Source: JBMNOI01 sp050942995
GTDB taxonomy: Bacteria; Chloroflexota; Anaerolineae; UBA1429
Direction of reading: 5' to 3'
DNA length: 33,434 nucleotides
Assembly (NCBI GenBank): GCA_050942995.1
Contig: JBMNOI010000030.1
Coordinates: 1-33,434, forward strand
Shown: piece by piece, positions 6,475 through 14,925 of the stretch
Layout: each line of letters opens with the position of its first letter
How positions within the stretch are numbered: the stretch's first letter is position 1
Position numbers and translations under genes: made by a program
The notes under the pieces: model-generated
Seen by the model: the letters and a program-made list of their open reading frames with translations, nothing else
The model's database searches: none
What the model was told of the DNA's origin: nothing

Positions 6475-8793
6475 TTACAGGGTGACGTTCAGGGTGTTTG
6501 AGCCCTCGTTCGGCGTAAGCAGCGTGCCCAGCAGGTGCTCCTGAGCCGTGCCCCCCTCTACCTCGGCGACGGAGTGAACGCCGCGCAGCAGCGCCCTCCA
6601 CGGTTTGGTGGCGCCATGAGCTCGCACGACGATGTTATCGTCCTCGCGATAGGCCCACAGCGACATGGCCACATCCCCTTTGAGGGTGGGCACCTCGGCC
6701 AGCGCCGCCTCCTCTCCCGACAGCTCAAAGATGTGAAAGGTTACGCCATCGGCATAATCATAGTCGGGTCGCTCGCGGTTTGTCCCTATGGGGATGATGC
6801 TGTTGGGCCGCACCATGAGCGGCAGGCTGAGGTAGCCATGCGTCTCGCGCAGCCAGCGGCCGCCCTCGATCACTGCGCCGCTGAACAGATGGGTCCAGCG
6901 GCCCTCGGGCAGGTAATAATCCACCACGCCCTCGGGCGTCATCACCGGCGCCACCAGCAGCGAATCGCCCAGCATATACTGGCGGTCGAGATAGTCGCAC
7001 GCCGGGTCATCGGGGAATTCGATGGGCATGGCGCGCATCATCGGCAATCCTCGCTCGTGGGCCTGTACGGCCGCGCCGTACAGGTAAGGCATCAGCTCGC
7101 ACTTGAGCCTGGTAAAGTGGCGGAGCACGTCTACGGCCTCGTCATCGAACAACCAGGGGACGCGGTATGAACTGCTGCCGTGTAACCGGCTGTGGGACGA
7201 GAGCAGGCCAAAGGCGCACCAGCGCTTGTATACAGAGGCCGGCGCCGTCTGCTCGAATCCGCCGATATCGTGGCTCCAGAAGCCAAACCCGGACTGGCAC
7301 AACGAGAGGCCACCGCGCAGGCTCTCGGCCATGGACTCGAATGTGGCGGTGCAGTCGCCGCCCCAGTGTACGGGGAACTGCTGGCTGCCGGCGGTGGCCG
7401 CCCGGGCGAACAGCGTCACCTCCCCCTCGCCCAGCCGCTCTTGCAGCGCGTCGAACACCACCTTGTTGTACAGGTAGGCGTAATAGTTGTGCATCCGCAT
7501 GGGGGCCGAGCCGTCGTGCCAGACCACGTCGGTGGGGATGCGCTCGCCGAAATCGGTCTTGAAGCAATCGACGCCCATATCGACCAGGGCCAGTAGCTTG
7601 TCGGCGAACCAGCGGCAGGCGTCGGGATTGGTGAAATCCACCAGCCCCATGCCGGCCTGCCAGAGATCCCACTGCCATACATCGCCGTTGGGCCGTTTGA
7701 CCAGATAACCGTTGGCCATGCCCTCGTCAAACAGCGCCGAGCGCTGAGCGATGTAGGGATTGATCCACACGCAGATGCGCAGGCCGCGCTCCTTGAGGCG
7801 ACGCAGCATCCCCTCAGGGTCGGGGAACACCCGCGTATCCCACTCGAAATTACTCCAGTGGAACTCTTTCATCCAGAAGCAGTCGAAATGGAACACGTGC
7901 AGCGGCAGGTCACGATCGGCCATGCCCTGGATAAAGCTCGTCACCGTCTCTTCGTCATAATCCGTCGTGAATGAGGTGCTCAGCCACAGGCCGAAGGACC
8001 AGGCCGGGGGCAGCGCCGGACGACCGGTGAGGGCCGTGTAGCGCTCCAACACCTCGGCGGGGGTGGGGCCATAGATGAGGAAATAGTCCAGCGTATCGCC
8101 CGGTACGCTGAACTGTACCCGCTCGACCTTTTCCGAGCCCACTTCGAAAGAGACTCGCTCGGGGTGGTTGACGAACACGCCATAGCCCCGATTGGTCATG
8201 TAGAACGGCACGTTCTTGTACGCTTGCTCGCTGGCCGTGCCGCCGTCCTCGTTCCAGATGTCGACTACCTGGCCGTTTTTGACAAAGGGTGTAAAGCGCT
8301 CGCCCAGGCCGTAGACACATTCGCCGACGCCCAGAGAGAGCTGCTCGTGCACATAGCGCCCGTCGGGCGTATCCACCGAGCCCAGGCCCCGCCAGGCGCT
8401 GCCGGTGATGACCCGATCGCCGTCCACAAAGTCGATGGTGAACGGTTCACCCTTGTTCACCCGCACCGTCAACTGTCCGCTGGTGAGGGTGGCGGCGTCG
8501 GGGCCGTCGTGTACGATCACATCGGGCGCGGGCTGCGGTTTCAGCTCGAACTCGGGCTTTCGAGGGCATCTTCCCTTGTGGTGGGTGAACTGCACCCGGA
8601 TCACGTTCGGCATGGGAGAGGTAAAACGCACCGTCAACAGGGCGATGTTTAACGTGTCGCCACGATGGGTCTGCCGCCGTTCCGGCGCATAGACGGTGAG
8701 GGCATCGTCCTCCACCTCGACGTCGTGAACGTGTGCGGGATAGTGTGGCGTGACGCCCTCACGCATCAGCCAGTATCCGTGGGTGAATTTCAT
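6475..8793 (-). CDS. yicI: Glycoside hydrolase family 31 alpha-xylosidase (YicI-like)
   Basis: Predicted 772-residue GH31 enzyme, the same length as E. coli YicI. YicI-type enzymes remove alpha-1,6-linked xylose from isoprimeverose and xyloglucan oligosaccharides. The N-terminal beta-sandwich opens MKFTHGYWLMREGV. The (beta/alpha)8 barrel has FHFDCFWMKEF (301-311), the nucleophile motif FKTDFGERIP with Asp414 and the acid/base motif WGGDCTATFESM with Asp480, closely matching YicI Asp416 and Asp482. SHDIGGFE (507-514) and a C-terminal beta-domain follow. There is no signal peptide, so the enzyme is cytoplasmic. The ATG at 8793 has AAGGAG 9 bases upstream. A plausible promoter lies at 8830-8858. 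Confidence 0.95.
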   Translation of the reverse strand: MKFTHGYWLMREGVTPHYPAHVHDVEVEDDALTVYAPERRQTHRGDTLNIALLTVRFTSPMPNVIRVQFTHHKGRCPRKPEFELKPQPAPDVIVHDGPDAATLTSGQLTVRVNKGEPFTIDFVDGDRVITGSAWRGLGSVDTPDGRYVHEQLSLGVGECVYGLGERFTPFVKNGQVVDIWNEDGGTASEQAYKNVPFYMTNRGYGVFVNHPERVSFEVGSEKVERVQFSVPGDTLDYFLIYGPTPAEVLERYTALTGRPALPPAWSFGLWLSTSFTTDYDEETVTSFIQGMADRDLPLHVFHFDCFWMKEFHWSNFEWDTRVFPDPEGMLRRLKERGLRICVWINPYIAQRSALFDEGMANGYLVKRPNGDVWQWDLWQAGMGLVDFTNPDACRWFADKLLALVDMGVDCFKTDFGERIPTDVVWHDGSAPMRMHNYYAYLYNKVVFDALQERLGEGEVTLFARAATAGSQQFPVHWGGDCTATFESMAESLRGGLSLCQSGFGFWSHDIGGFEQTAPASVYKRWCAFGLLSSHSRLHGSSSYRVPWLFDDEAVDVLRHFTRLKCELMPYLYGAAVQAHERGLPMMRAMPIEFPDDPACDYLDRQYMLGDSLLVAPVMTPEGVVDYYLPEGRWTHLFSGAVIEGGRWLRETHGYLSLPLMVRPNSIIPIGTNRERPDYDYADGVTFHIFELSGEEAALAEVPTLKGDVAMSLWAYREDDNIVVRAHGATKPWRALLRGVHSVAEVEGGTAQEHLLGTLLTPNEGSNTLNVTL

Positions 8794-8829
8794 GATATGA
8801 GCTCCTTATCTGCTCTTCCGCACAGTGGA

Positions 8830-8858
8830 ACTATCCAGGGGACGCGGCTTGCAGGCAA
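8830..8858 (-). promoter_or_regulatory. Possible promoter of the GH31 gene
   Basis: Minus-strand TTGCCT (8858-8853), a 17-base spacer and GATAGT (8835-8830), each matching consensus at four of six bases. Position and spacing are good; sequence match is modest. Confidence 0.35.
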
Positions 8859-8893
8859 TCGAATCAAAGCGCGTGCATCCGCACGTGGTACGA

Positions 8894-8923
8894 CTGCTCT
8901 CCCCCATATGTGGGGGAGAGCAG
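8894..8923. repeat. Dispersed palindromic (REP-like) element, copy 1
   Basis: Perfect 13-base-pair arms CTGCTCTCCCCCA and its complement flank loop TATG, between the GH2 stop and the GH31 start. A second element with the same CTCTCCC...GGGAGAG core is at 18303-18330. It may be a mobile REP-type palindrome, or an mRNA 3' hairpin for the GH2 gene. Confidence 0.55.
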
Positions 8924-8980
8924 TATTGGCGCCACAATCGAGCCAGAGCCCGGTGCAATCGCACCGGCATTGCTCAAGGA

Positions 8981-11404
8981 CTAATCCCATGTCCCCTCGA
9001 CCACCGTCATGGTGACGTCATCGGCCTCGAGGCCGGGCGAGGTGGCCTTGATCCGAATGGTTCCCGGCGTGCCGGTGGACTGGACGATGGCCAGACACAT
9101 ACCGCTGAAGAGCTTGCGCTGGTTCGCCTGGAACGGCTCGTGGCTGGTCGGGTTGCCGTTATCCACGCCGATGATGCGCCCTTCACCCTCGACCTCGAAG
9201 GTGATGAGGTTATCGGCCATGGGCACCGGGTGACCGTCGGCGTCCAGAGCGCGCACGACGACATGAGCCACGTCCCGCGCATCGGTGACGATGGTCTCAC
9301 GATCGACCGACAGCTCGATGCGGGCCGGCTCACCGGCGGTAACGATCTCTTGCTCGCAGACGATTTCGCCGTTGATGCGTCCGACCACTTTGATAGTGCC
9401 GGGCTCGTAGGGCACATCCCACGAGAGGTGCATGTCGGCGGTGGTGGGCCACACCGGCGGGGAGAAATTCTGCTCCCAGAAGCTCTTGGTGCGGTCGAAC
9501 CCATAGTGGGCGTACGCATAACTCTTGACGCCCCACGACTTGCCGTTGACGAACAGCTCGGCGCTTTCGCAGTTGGTGTAGCAGACCACCGGCAGCACCT
9601 GGCCCTCGTGGCCTGCCCAGTTCCAGTGGGGGAAGAGGTGGATCATGGGTTTGTCAGTCCACTGGCTCTGATAAAAGTAGTAGCCGTCCTTGGGGAACCC
9701 GCACATATCCAGGGGGGCGCTGCTGGAATTCTTGGCCGGCCAGCGCGACTCACCCAGATAGTCGATGCCGGTCCACATAAAGTCACCGGCCACATAGTCG
9801 TTATCGCGGGTAAACTTCCAGAGCTGTTCGACGGCGATCATGCGCGAATAGTAGGGGCCTCGACGGAATCCGCCGCCCTGAATATCCAGCGAGTACACGC
9901 CGCGCACGCCACCGTGAGAGCGGTTCTCGCTGCCGATGAACTTGCGCTCGGGGAAACGCACGCGGTCGATGCTATAGTATTTGTAGCTGCGCTCGGCCCA
10001 GCGATCGACATAGTTATAGCCGACGATATCCAGCGCATCCATGAACTCTTGCAGGGTGGGGCCGCTCGCCGCATAGGGCGCCTCGATGAGGTCGCAGGCC
10101 GATACTGTGGGGCGCGTGGGATCTTCGCGGTGGCATATATCCACCAACCAGCGGGCAATCTCGACCCCTTCGGGGCGTGTCTGCTCGGGGATCTCGTTGC
10201 CGATGCTCCACATCACCACTGAGGGGTGGTTGCGGTCGCGATGGAGCATGTCGATCAGATCCTGTTCGGCCCACTCGTCGAAATCATCGTGGTAGCCGTA
10301 GTCGTAGCGCGCTTGGGCCCACTCGTCAAAGGCCTCGTCCATCACCACAAAGCCCATGCGGTCGCACATATCCAGCAGCTCGGGCGCGGGCGGGTAGTGG
10401 CTGGTGCGGATGCCGTTGCAGCCCATCTCTTTGAGCAGCTCCAGACGGCGCTCCCAGACACGGTCGGGCACGGCGGCCCCCAGGCAGCCGGCGTCGTGAT
10501 GCAGGCATACGCCGTTGATCTTGACGCGCTTGCCGTTGAGCAAAAAGCCCTGCTGGGCATCGAACTCGATGGTGCGGATGCCGAAAGGCGTCTCGTATAC
10601 ATCGGTCACCCGGTCGCCCTCGTGGACGGTGCTGCGCACGGTGTAGAGATAAGGATCCTCGATGGACCAGCGACGCGCCTGGGGCACGCGGATGCGCTGC
10701 ATGAACTCGTGTTCCTGGTCGACATCGACGGGATGCCGGCTCGTTTGCGAGGCCACCACCTGGCCGTCGGCGTCCACGATCTCGGTGAGCAGGACGCTGT
10801 CGCTTTCGGCATCCCCCTGATTGACCACGCGGGTCTGCACGGCGACGGTGGTCAGGTTCTCGCCTGGCTCACCCTCCGGGTCGAGAAGGTGCACATAGGT
10901 GCCCCACTGGGCCACGTGCAGCGGGTCGGTGACCGTCAGCCAGGTGTGCCGGTAGATGCCCGAGCCGGTGTACCAGCGGGTATCGGGCTGTTGCGAGTTG
11001 TCAGCGCGTACCGCCAGCACATTCTCGCCCTCGTTCAGGTAGGGGGTGAGTTCGTAGGCATAGCTGGAATAGCCGTAGGGCCGATGGCCCAGATGATGGC
11101 CGTTGATCCACACGTCGGCGTTCTTGTAGATGCCGTCGAACTCGACGCTCACCCGCTTGCCGCGCTGCTCGGGCGTCAGGGTGAACGTCTTGCGATACCA
11201 GCCGATGCCGCCGGGCAGATAGGCGCCGCCGAAAGCGGCGGGATGATCCTCGCTAAAGGGGCCCTCGATACTGAAATCGTGGGGCAGGTTCACATCGTGC
11301 CAGGCTGCGTCGTCATAATCAGGCGCCCGGGCATCCTGCACATCGCCCTTGAAAAACTTCCAGCCTGTATCGAACAGCACGCGGCGCTCTGTTGATTGAG
11401 CCAT
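8981..11404 (-). CDS. Glycoside hydrolase family 2 beta-galactosidase-like enzyme
   Basis: Predicted 807-residue GH2 enzyme. The order is an N-terminal jelly-roll sugar-binding domain (about 10-160), an immunoglobulin-like domain (to about 275), a TIM barrel (about 280-560), then C-terminal domains beginning near the block VLPVVCYTNCESAELFVNGK, which resembles DUF4982 and Glyco_hydro2_C5 architectures. The acid/base lies in MWSIGNEIPEQ (Glu404) and the probable nucleophile in FIGSENRSHG (Glu493). Most relatives with this layout are beta-galactosidases; beta-glucuronidase or another GH2 activity cannot be excluded. No signal peptide is seen. The ATG at 11404 was chosen because AAAGGAAG lies just upstream and FDTGWKF similarity starts nearby; the longer frame to 11599 runs through the promoter and an RNA hairpin. 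Confidence 0.9.
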   Translation of the reverse strand: MAQSTERRVLFDTGWKFFKGDVQDARAPDYDDAAWHDVNLPHDFSIEGPFSEDHPAAFGGAYLPGGIGWYRKTFTLTPEQRGKRVSVEFDGIYKNADVWINGHHLGHRPYGYSSYAYELTPYLNEGENVLAVRADNSQQPDTRWYTGSGIYRHTWLTVTDPLHVAQWGTYVHLLDPEGEPGENLTTVAVQTRVVNQGDAESDSVLLTEIVDADGQVVASQTSRHPVDVDQEHEFMQRIRVPQARRWSIEDPYLYTVRSTVHEGDRVTDVYETPFGIRTIEFDAQQGFLLNGKRVKINGVCLHHDAGCLGAAVPDRVWERRLELLKEMGCNGIRTSHYPPAPELLDMCDRMGFVVMDEAFDEWAQARYDYGYHDDFDEWAEQDLIDMLHRDRNHPSVVMWSIGNEIPEQTRPEGVEIARWLVDICHREDPTRPTVSACDLIEAPYAASGPTLQEFMDALDIVGYNYVDRWAERSYKYYSIDRVRFPERKFIGSENRSHGGVRGVYSLDIQGGGFRRGPYYSRMIAVEQLWKFTRDNDYVAGDFMWTGIDYLGESRWPAKNSSSAPLDMCGFPKDGYYFYQSQWTDKPMIHLFPHWNWAGHEGQVLPVVCYTNCESAELFVNGKSWGVKSYAYAHYGFDRTKSFWEQNFSPPVWPTTADMHLSWDVPYEPGTIKVVGRINGEIVCEQEIVTAGEPARIELSVDRETIVTDARDVAHVVVRALDADGHPVPMADNLITFEVEGEGRIIGVDNGNPTSHEPFQANQRKLFSGMCLAIVQSTGTPGTIRIKATSPGLEADDVTMTVVEGTWD

Positions 11405-11442
11405 CTCTCGCTTCCTTTCCCGAATGGTTTGCCCATGAGGAT

Positions 11443-11463
11443 GCCTCCTCACCGTGAGGAGGC
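11443..11463 (-). promoter_or_regulatory. Hairpin in the GH2 mRNA leader
   Basis: GCCTCCTCA and TGAGGAGGC pair perfectly over nine bases around a 3-base loop, about 40 bases before the GH2 ATG and just after the predicted transcription start. One arm is SD-like and the other anti-SD-like. It may affect mRNA stability or initiation. Confidence 0.4.
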
Positions 11464-11474
11464 GCTGCGTGGGG

Positions 11475-11483
11475 ATTGTAGCA
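11475..11483 (-). promoter_or_regulatory. Extended -10 promoter of the GH2 gene
   Basis: Minus-strand TGCTACAAT gives an extended -10 (TGn followed by TACAAT, five of six matches) at 11483-11475. No good -35 was found, as is usual for extended -10 promoters. Confidence 0.45.
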
Positions 11484-11580
11484 CAATTGGGGAGGGAGCG
11501 CATGCAAATCGACGATCGCAGTGGGGGCTCTACGGGGTTGTCCGATGGCGCCGATGTGCCCATCGCCGCAGGGGTGTTGC

Positions 11581-12288
11581 CTACCGCTCTATTTCCCACC
11601 GCAGCGACACCACGTCCCCGCGCATGCGCTCCACGTGGGTCAGGCGCAGGGGGATGACCCCCTCGTCGGAATCCAGATCGGGAGCGCGGTAGATGCTCTT
11701 GGGCGAGGTGCCGCCCACCAGGGCGGGATGCACCAGCAGGCTCACCTCGTCCACCAGCCCGGCGCGAAACAGCGCCCCGTTCAGCGTGCCGCCACTATCC
11801 ACCAGCACCGTGCGCGCCCCATAACGGGCGTACAGTATCTCCAGTGCGGCGCGCAGATCTACCCGCTCCTCGCCGACGATGAGATATTCGATCCCGTGTT
11901 GATTCAGATACGCCAGATGCTCCGGCGGTGTCGTCTGTGAGCAGAGGGAGAGCTCGCCCCGCCAGTAGAGCATCGCCTTGAGCAGGTGCCAATGACGGAT
12001 GCGCCCCCGGCTGTCGGGCACCACCAGCAGCGGGCCGGCGGCGTCATCCCCGGATGGCGTATTCTCTGGTGTTTCGTTGTCCGGCGTTTCGTCGTCCGGC
12101 ACCTCACCACCCGACACCTCGTCACCTGCGGCCAGGATGGTCTCGCTGCCGGTCAGGTGCACGTCGATCTCCCAGCGGCTCATCATCTCGTAGTATAGCT
12201 CCACATCGACGGTGAGATGATCGATGCGCCCGTCGGCGCTCACCGCGTTATGCACGATCACCCACGGACGTTGCGCTCTCTCGCCCAT
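11581..12288 (-). CDS. RibD C-terminal / dihydrofolate-reductase-fold reductase with an internal acidic repeat
   Basis: Predicted 235-residue protein of the RibD_C family, whose members use NAD(P)H to reduce pyrimidine or pteridine-like substrates (riboflavin pathway reductases and DHFR-like homologs). Visible signatures are VHNAVSADGRID near the start (12-23), a GSETILAAG strand (47-55), VLVDSGGTLNGALFRAGLVDE and the closing LVHPALVGG. Residues 56-75 are an acidic pentapeptide repeat inserted after GSETILAAG, which looks like a flexible linker. The ATG at 12288 has AGGAGGGA just upstream; the longer frame to 12333 crosses the promoter. No riboflavin genes are nearby, so the substrate is unknown. 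Confidence 0.8.
   Translation of the reverse strand: MGERAQRPWVIVHNAVSADGRIDHLTVDVELYYEMMSRWEIDVHLTGSETILAAGDEVSGGEVPDDETPDNETPENTPSGDDAAGPLLVVPDSRGRIRHWHLLKAMLYWRGELSLCSQTTPPEHLAYLNQHGIEYLIVGEERVDLRAALEILYARYGARTVLVDSGGTLNGALFRAGLVDEVSLLVHPALVGGTSPKSIYRAPDLDSDEGVIPLRLTHVERMRGDVVSLRWEIER
12068..12127. repeat. Four-copy 15-bp tandem repeat inside the RibD-like gene
   Basis: Four imperfect 15-base units (12068-12082, 12083-12097, 12098-12112, 12113-12127) share the pattern G-rich start, TTCG/CTCR core and CC end. They encode the pentapeptides DEVSG, GEVPD, DETPD and NETPE. The frame-preserving unit length would allow copy number to change without disrupting the protein. Confidence 0.7.
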
Positions 12289-12328
12289 GATCCCTCCTGT
12301 TCGGCTCTCGGACTCGACCAACGGACGC

Positions 12329-12337
12329 ATCATACCA
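12329..12337 (-). promoter_or_regulatory. Extended -10 promoter of the RibD-like gene
   Basis: Minus-strand TGGTATGAT (12337-12329) gives a TGn motif directly before TATGAT (five of six matches), about 41 bases upstream of the ATG. No clear -35 is present. Confidence 0.4.
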
Positions 12338-12471
12338 CAGATTGGCGCCAGAACGTGTCATAATAGCAACGGCGTGGCGGAGGCCGGAACGGGTGCCGAC
12401 GTCTCGCCATTGGACATCATCCCTTCTGTCGGGCTAATATCATGGTATCCTCGTGAATGAATAAGGAATAC

Positions 12472-13257
12472 ATGATGGTGCGAAGGTTAACCGTGACGCG
12501 TTATGTGACGCCGCTGCGCCAAGGCAGCTCATTGCCGGCCATCGTCGAGGCGGACGACGGCGCGCTGTATGTGATGAAATTCATCGGCGCCGGGCAGGGC
12601 GGCAAATTGCTCATTGCCGAATTGCTGGCCGGCGAGATCGGTCATGCCCTGGGGCTGCCGATCCCCGAGCTGGTGCTGCTGGATCTGCCCGCCGAGCTGG
12701 GATCCTCCGAGCCCGACGCCGAGATCCACGATCTGCTACGCGCCAGTGTGGGGCTGAATCTGGGCATGCGCTTTTTGCCCAACGCTTTTGGCTATGACGT
12801 CCTTTTGCAGCCGCCGCCCCCGGCCGATCTGGCCTCGCGGGTGGTATGGTTCGACGCCTATGTCACCAATGTGGATCGCACACCGGCCAACGTCAACATC
12901 CTCGTGTGGCAGGGCAACCTGTGGCTCATCGACCACGGCGCTGCTCTCTATTTCCACTATCGCTGGATCAACCACCGGGAGCACAGCCGCACGTCCTTCC
13001 CGCGCATTCGCGATCATGTCCTCATCGTCTACGCCTCGGCCATGACCGATGCCGATGCCGCGCTGCGCCCTTTGATTACCGATGCCCTCATCGACGAACT
13101 GACGGCATCGATCCCCGAGGAGTGGCTGCTGCGCCCGCCGGCCAGCGATACGCCCGACGCCCAGCGGCGGGTGTACGCCGAGTATCTGCGGGGTCGGCGC
13201 GATGCCGCGGACGATTTTGTCAAGGAGGCAGCCGATGCGCACGCCCGCGCCGTATGA
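12472..13257 (+). CDS. HipA-like kinase family protein
   Basis: Predicted 261-residue protein resembling the short HipA-like kinase family (HipA_2). It has an N-lobe Lys in LYVMKFIGAG (Lys36), a HipA-like catalytic segment WFDAYVTNVDRTPANVNI with probable catalytic Asp135 and Asn140, and a metal-binding Asp154 in LWLIDHGAALY. HipA phosphorylates glutamyl-tRNA synthetase, but the target of this short branch is not known to me. The ATG at 12472 is preferred because AAGGA lies 5-6 bases upstream; the in-frame ATGs at 12457 and 12475 are alternatives. The 3' end overlaps the DUF3037 gene by 23 bases, so the two are almost certainly co-translated. Confidence 0.82.
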   Translation: MMVRRLTVTRYVTPLRQGSSLPAIVEADDGALYVMKFIGAGQGGKLLIAELLAGEIGHALGLPIPELVLLDLPAELGSSEPDAEIHDLLRASVGLNLGMRFLPNAFGYDVLLQPPPPADLASRVVWFDAYVTNVDRTPANVNILVWQGNLWLIDHGAALYFHYRWINHREHSRTSFPRIRDHVLIVYASAMTDADAALRPLITDALIDELTASIPEEWLLRPPASDTPDAQRRVYAEYLRGRRDAADDFVKEAADAHARAV

Positions 13258-13618
13258 TTTCGCCATCATCCGGGTGGTGCCCCATGTCGAGCGGGGCGAG
13301 TGTATCAACGCAGGGGTCATCCTCTATTGTCGTGAGCGGCGCTATCTGGCCGCCCGGGTCGAGCTGGATGAAGAGCGACTGGCCGCCCTGGCCCCCCGCA
13401 TGGACCCCGACGAAACCCGCACTCAGCTCGACCTGATCCCCCGCATCTGCGCCGGTGACGGCCCTCTGGGGCATCTGAGTCTGACGGAGCGCTTTCGCTG
13501 GCTGGTGGCGCCGCGCAGCACGGTGGTGCAGGTCTCGCCGGTGCACAACGGCCTGTGTGAGGATCCCGAGGCGGCGCTGGAGCACCTGATGCAGACCATG
13601 GTGCGGCGGGTGGAATAG
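13235..13618 (+). CDS. DUF3037 family protein
   Basis: Predicted 127-residue protein of the DUF3037 family, recognised from APYDFAIIRVVPHVERGECINAGVILYCRERRYL-type N-terminal content and the block around RFRWLVAPRSTVVQ. The family has no established function. The ATG at 13235 has AAGGAGG 6 bases upstream, inside the kinase gene, and the genes overlap by 23 bases. That arrangement suggests the products work together, perhaps as kinase and partner or antidote, but this is inference. It is soluble, without signal peptide or membrane segment. Confidence 0.82.
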   Translation: MRTPAPYDFAIIRVVPHVERGECINAGVILYCRERRYLAARVELDEERLAALAPRMDPDETRTQLDLIPRICAGDGPLGHLSLTERFRWLVAPRSTVVQVSPVHNGLCEDPEAALEHLMQTMVRRVE

Positions 13619-13649
13619 GTCGGCCTCATTTTGCAAAAGGAGACCCCTG

Positions 13650-14747
13650 ATGATCGAGGGGACACGGCTTTTAGATATCGCGCGGCTTCGGCTGATCAAC
13701 CAGCAGCTTGCCGGGACGACGCTCCGTACCGCGCAAGAGATGACGGCCTGGCTGGGCGCCGTACAGGGGCAGGAGTACGCCCAGAGTAAATGGGCGTTGG
13801 GCCTGCGGCTGCCCCACCTGCGCGATAGCGACATCGAGGCCGCGTTTGCCGCCGGACAGGTTCTGCGCACCCACATCCTGCGGCCCACCTGGCATCTGGT
13901 CGCAGCGGGCGATATTCGCTGGCTGCTCTCGCTCTCAGGCCCCAGAGTGGATGCCGTCAATGCCCATCGCTATCGGCAGCTGGATCTGGATGCGCACATC
14001 CTCGCCCGTTGCAACGATATCATCGCCGACGTTCTGCAGGGCGGCGGACAACTCGATCGCAAAGAGATCGGCAACGAGCTGGTGGCGCGCGGTATCTCCA
14101 CCGAGGGGCAGCGCTTGAGCCATATCCTGATGTACGCCGAGCTGAACGGCGTGATCTGCAGCGGTCCCCGACGCGGCAAGCGGTTCACCTACATGTTGCT
14201 GGATGAGCGGGTGCCCCCTGCCGCACCGGTCACGCGGGATGAGGCGCTGGCAAAGCTCGCCGAACGCTACTTTATCAGCAGAGGCCCGGCCGGCGTTCGA
14301 GGCTTTTCCAACTGGTCGGGATTGACCATGGCCGATTGCCGTCGCGGCCTGGAGATGGTGCGAGATCGCCTTATCGAAGAGGCGGTGAACGGAGATCGGC
14401 TCTACAGGGCCTCTGATGCTACTTTAGCGGAAGGACGGCGATTCGAGGACATTTACCTGCTGCCGGTCTATGACGAACTGCTGATGAGCTACAGGGATCG
14501 GAGTGTTTTTATGCAGTACTCCCCTCGCGCCGGTATGCCGGCCGAATGGCGCTATGACAGCGCCATCGTCTACGATGGACAGATCATCGGCACGTGGCGA
14601 CGCCTCGTCCGCCCCAAAGGGATCGATATGGAGTATGACTTTTTCGTGCCGCCGAATGAGAGGCAGCGATTCGCCTTTAAAAGGGCCGTGGAGCGGTTCA
14701 AAGACTTTGTCGGGCTGGACGTGAACGATCTGACGGGCGCAATCTAG
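13650..14747 (+). CDS. Winged-helix DNA-binding protein, AlkZ-type DNA glycosylase-like
   Basis: Predicted 365-residue protein of the HTH_42 / AlkZ-YcaQ superfamily, a tandem winged-helix family that includes glycosylases removing bulky alkylated bases and unhooking interstrand crosslinks. The N-terminal region has LGAVQGQEYAQSKWALGLRLP, where Gln39 and Gln41 fit the catalytic Q-x-Q motif of AlkZ; the following ILRPTWHLV (about 76-84) is also family-typical. The C-terminal part (EDIYLLPVYDELLMSYRDR, and GTWRR near the end) is conserved in the superfamily. The ATG at 13650 has AAAAGGAG 7 bases upstream. It lies 31 bases after the DUF3037 stop and may share its transcript. Glycosylase activity is an inference from the QxQ motif. 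Confidence 0.83.
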   Translation: MIEGTRLLDIARLRLINQQLAGTTLRTAQEMTAWLGAVQGQEYAQSKWALGLRLPHLRDSDIEAAFAAGQVLRTHILRPTWHLVAAGDIRWLLSLSGPRVDAVNAHRYRQLDLDAHILARCNDIIADVLQGGGQLDRKEIGNELVARGISTEGQRLSHILMYAELNGVICSGPRRGKRFTYMLLDERVPPAAPVTRDEALAKLAERYFISRGPAGVRGFSNWSGLTMADCRRGLEMVRDRLIEEAVNGDRLYRASDATLAEGRRFEDIYLLPVYDELLMSYRDRSVFMQYSPRAGMPAEWRYDSAIVYDGQIIGTWRRLVRPKGIDMEYDFFVPPNERQRFAFKRAVERFKDFVGLDVNDLTGAI

Positions 14748-14925
14748 CCACGCCTTGCGGCGACACGCCAAAGGAGGCGGTATCCGATGCCTTTCTTCGC
14801 CGTTCCCCTGCTCGCCGCACTGCGTTCCGGGCACTGCGCTCAAGGGGCTGCCGCTGCTCAGGCACCGCCTCATTGGCGGCGAGCGCCGGGGCGTCAGCAT
14901 TCAGGGCGCTATACGGTATCAGGCG

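Noticed and set aside
8825..11395. Long plus-strand frames opposite the GH2 gene
   Set aside because: Antisense shadows; the minus-strand frame has complete GH2 domains and catalytic residues.
12472..13257. Classical hipBA toxin-antitoxin locus
   Set aside because: No HipB-type helix-turn-helix gene is adjacent, and the kinase is much shorter than classical HipA.
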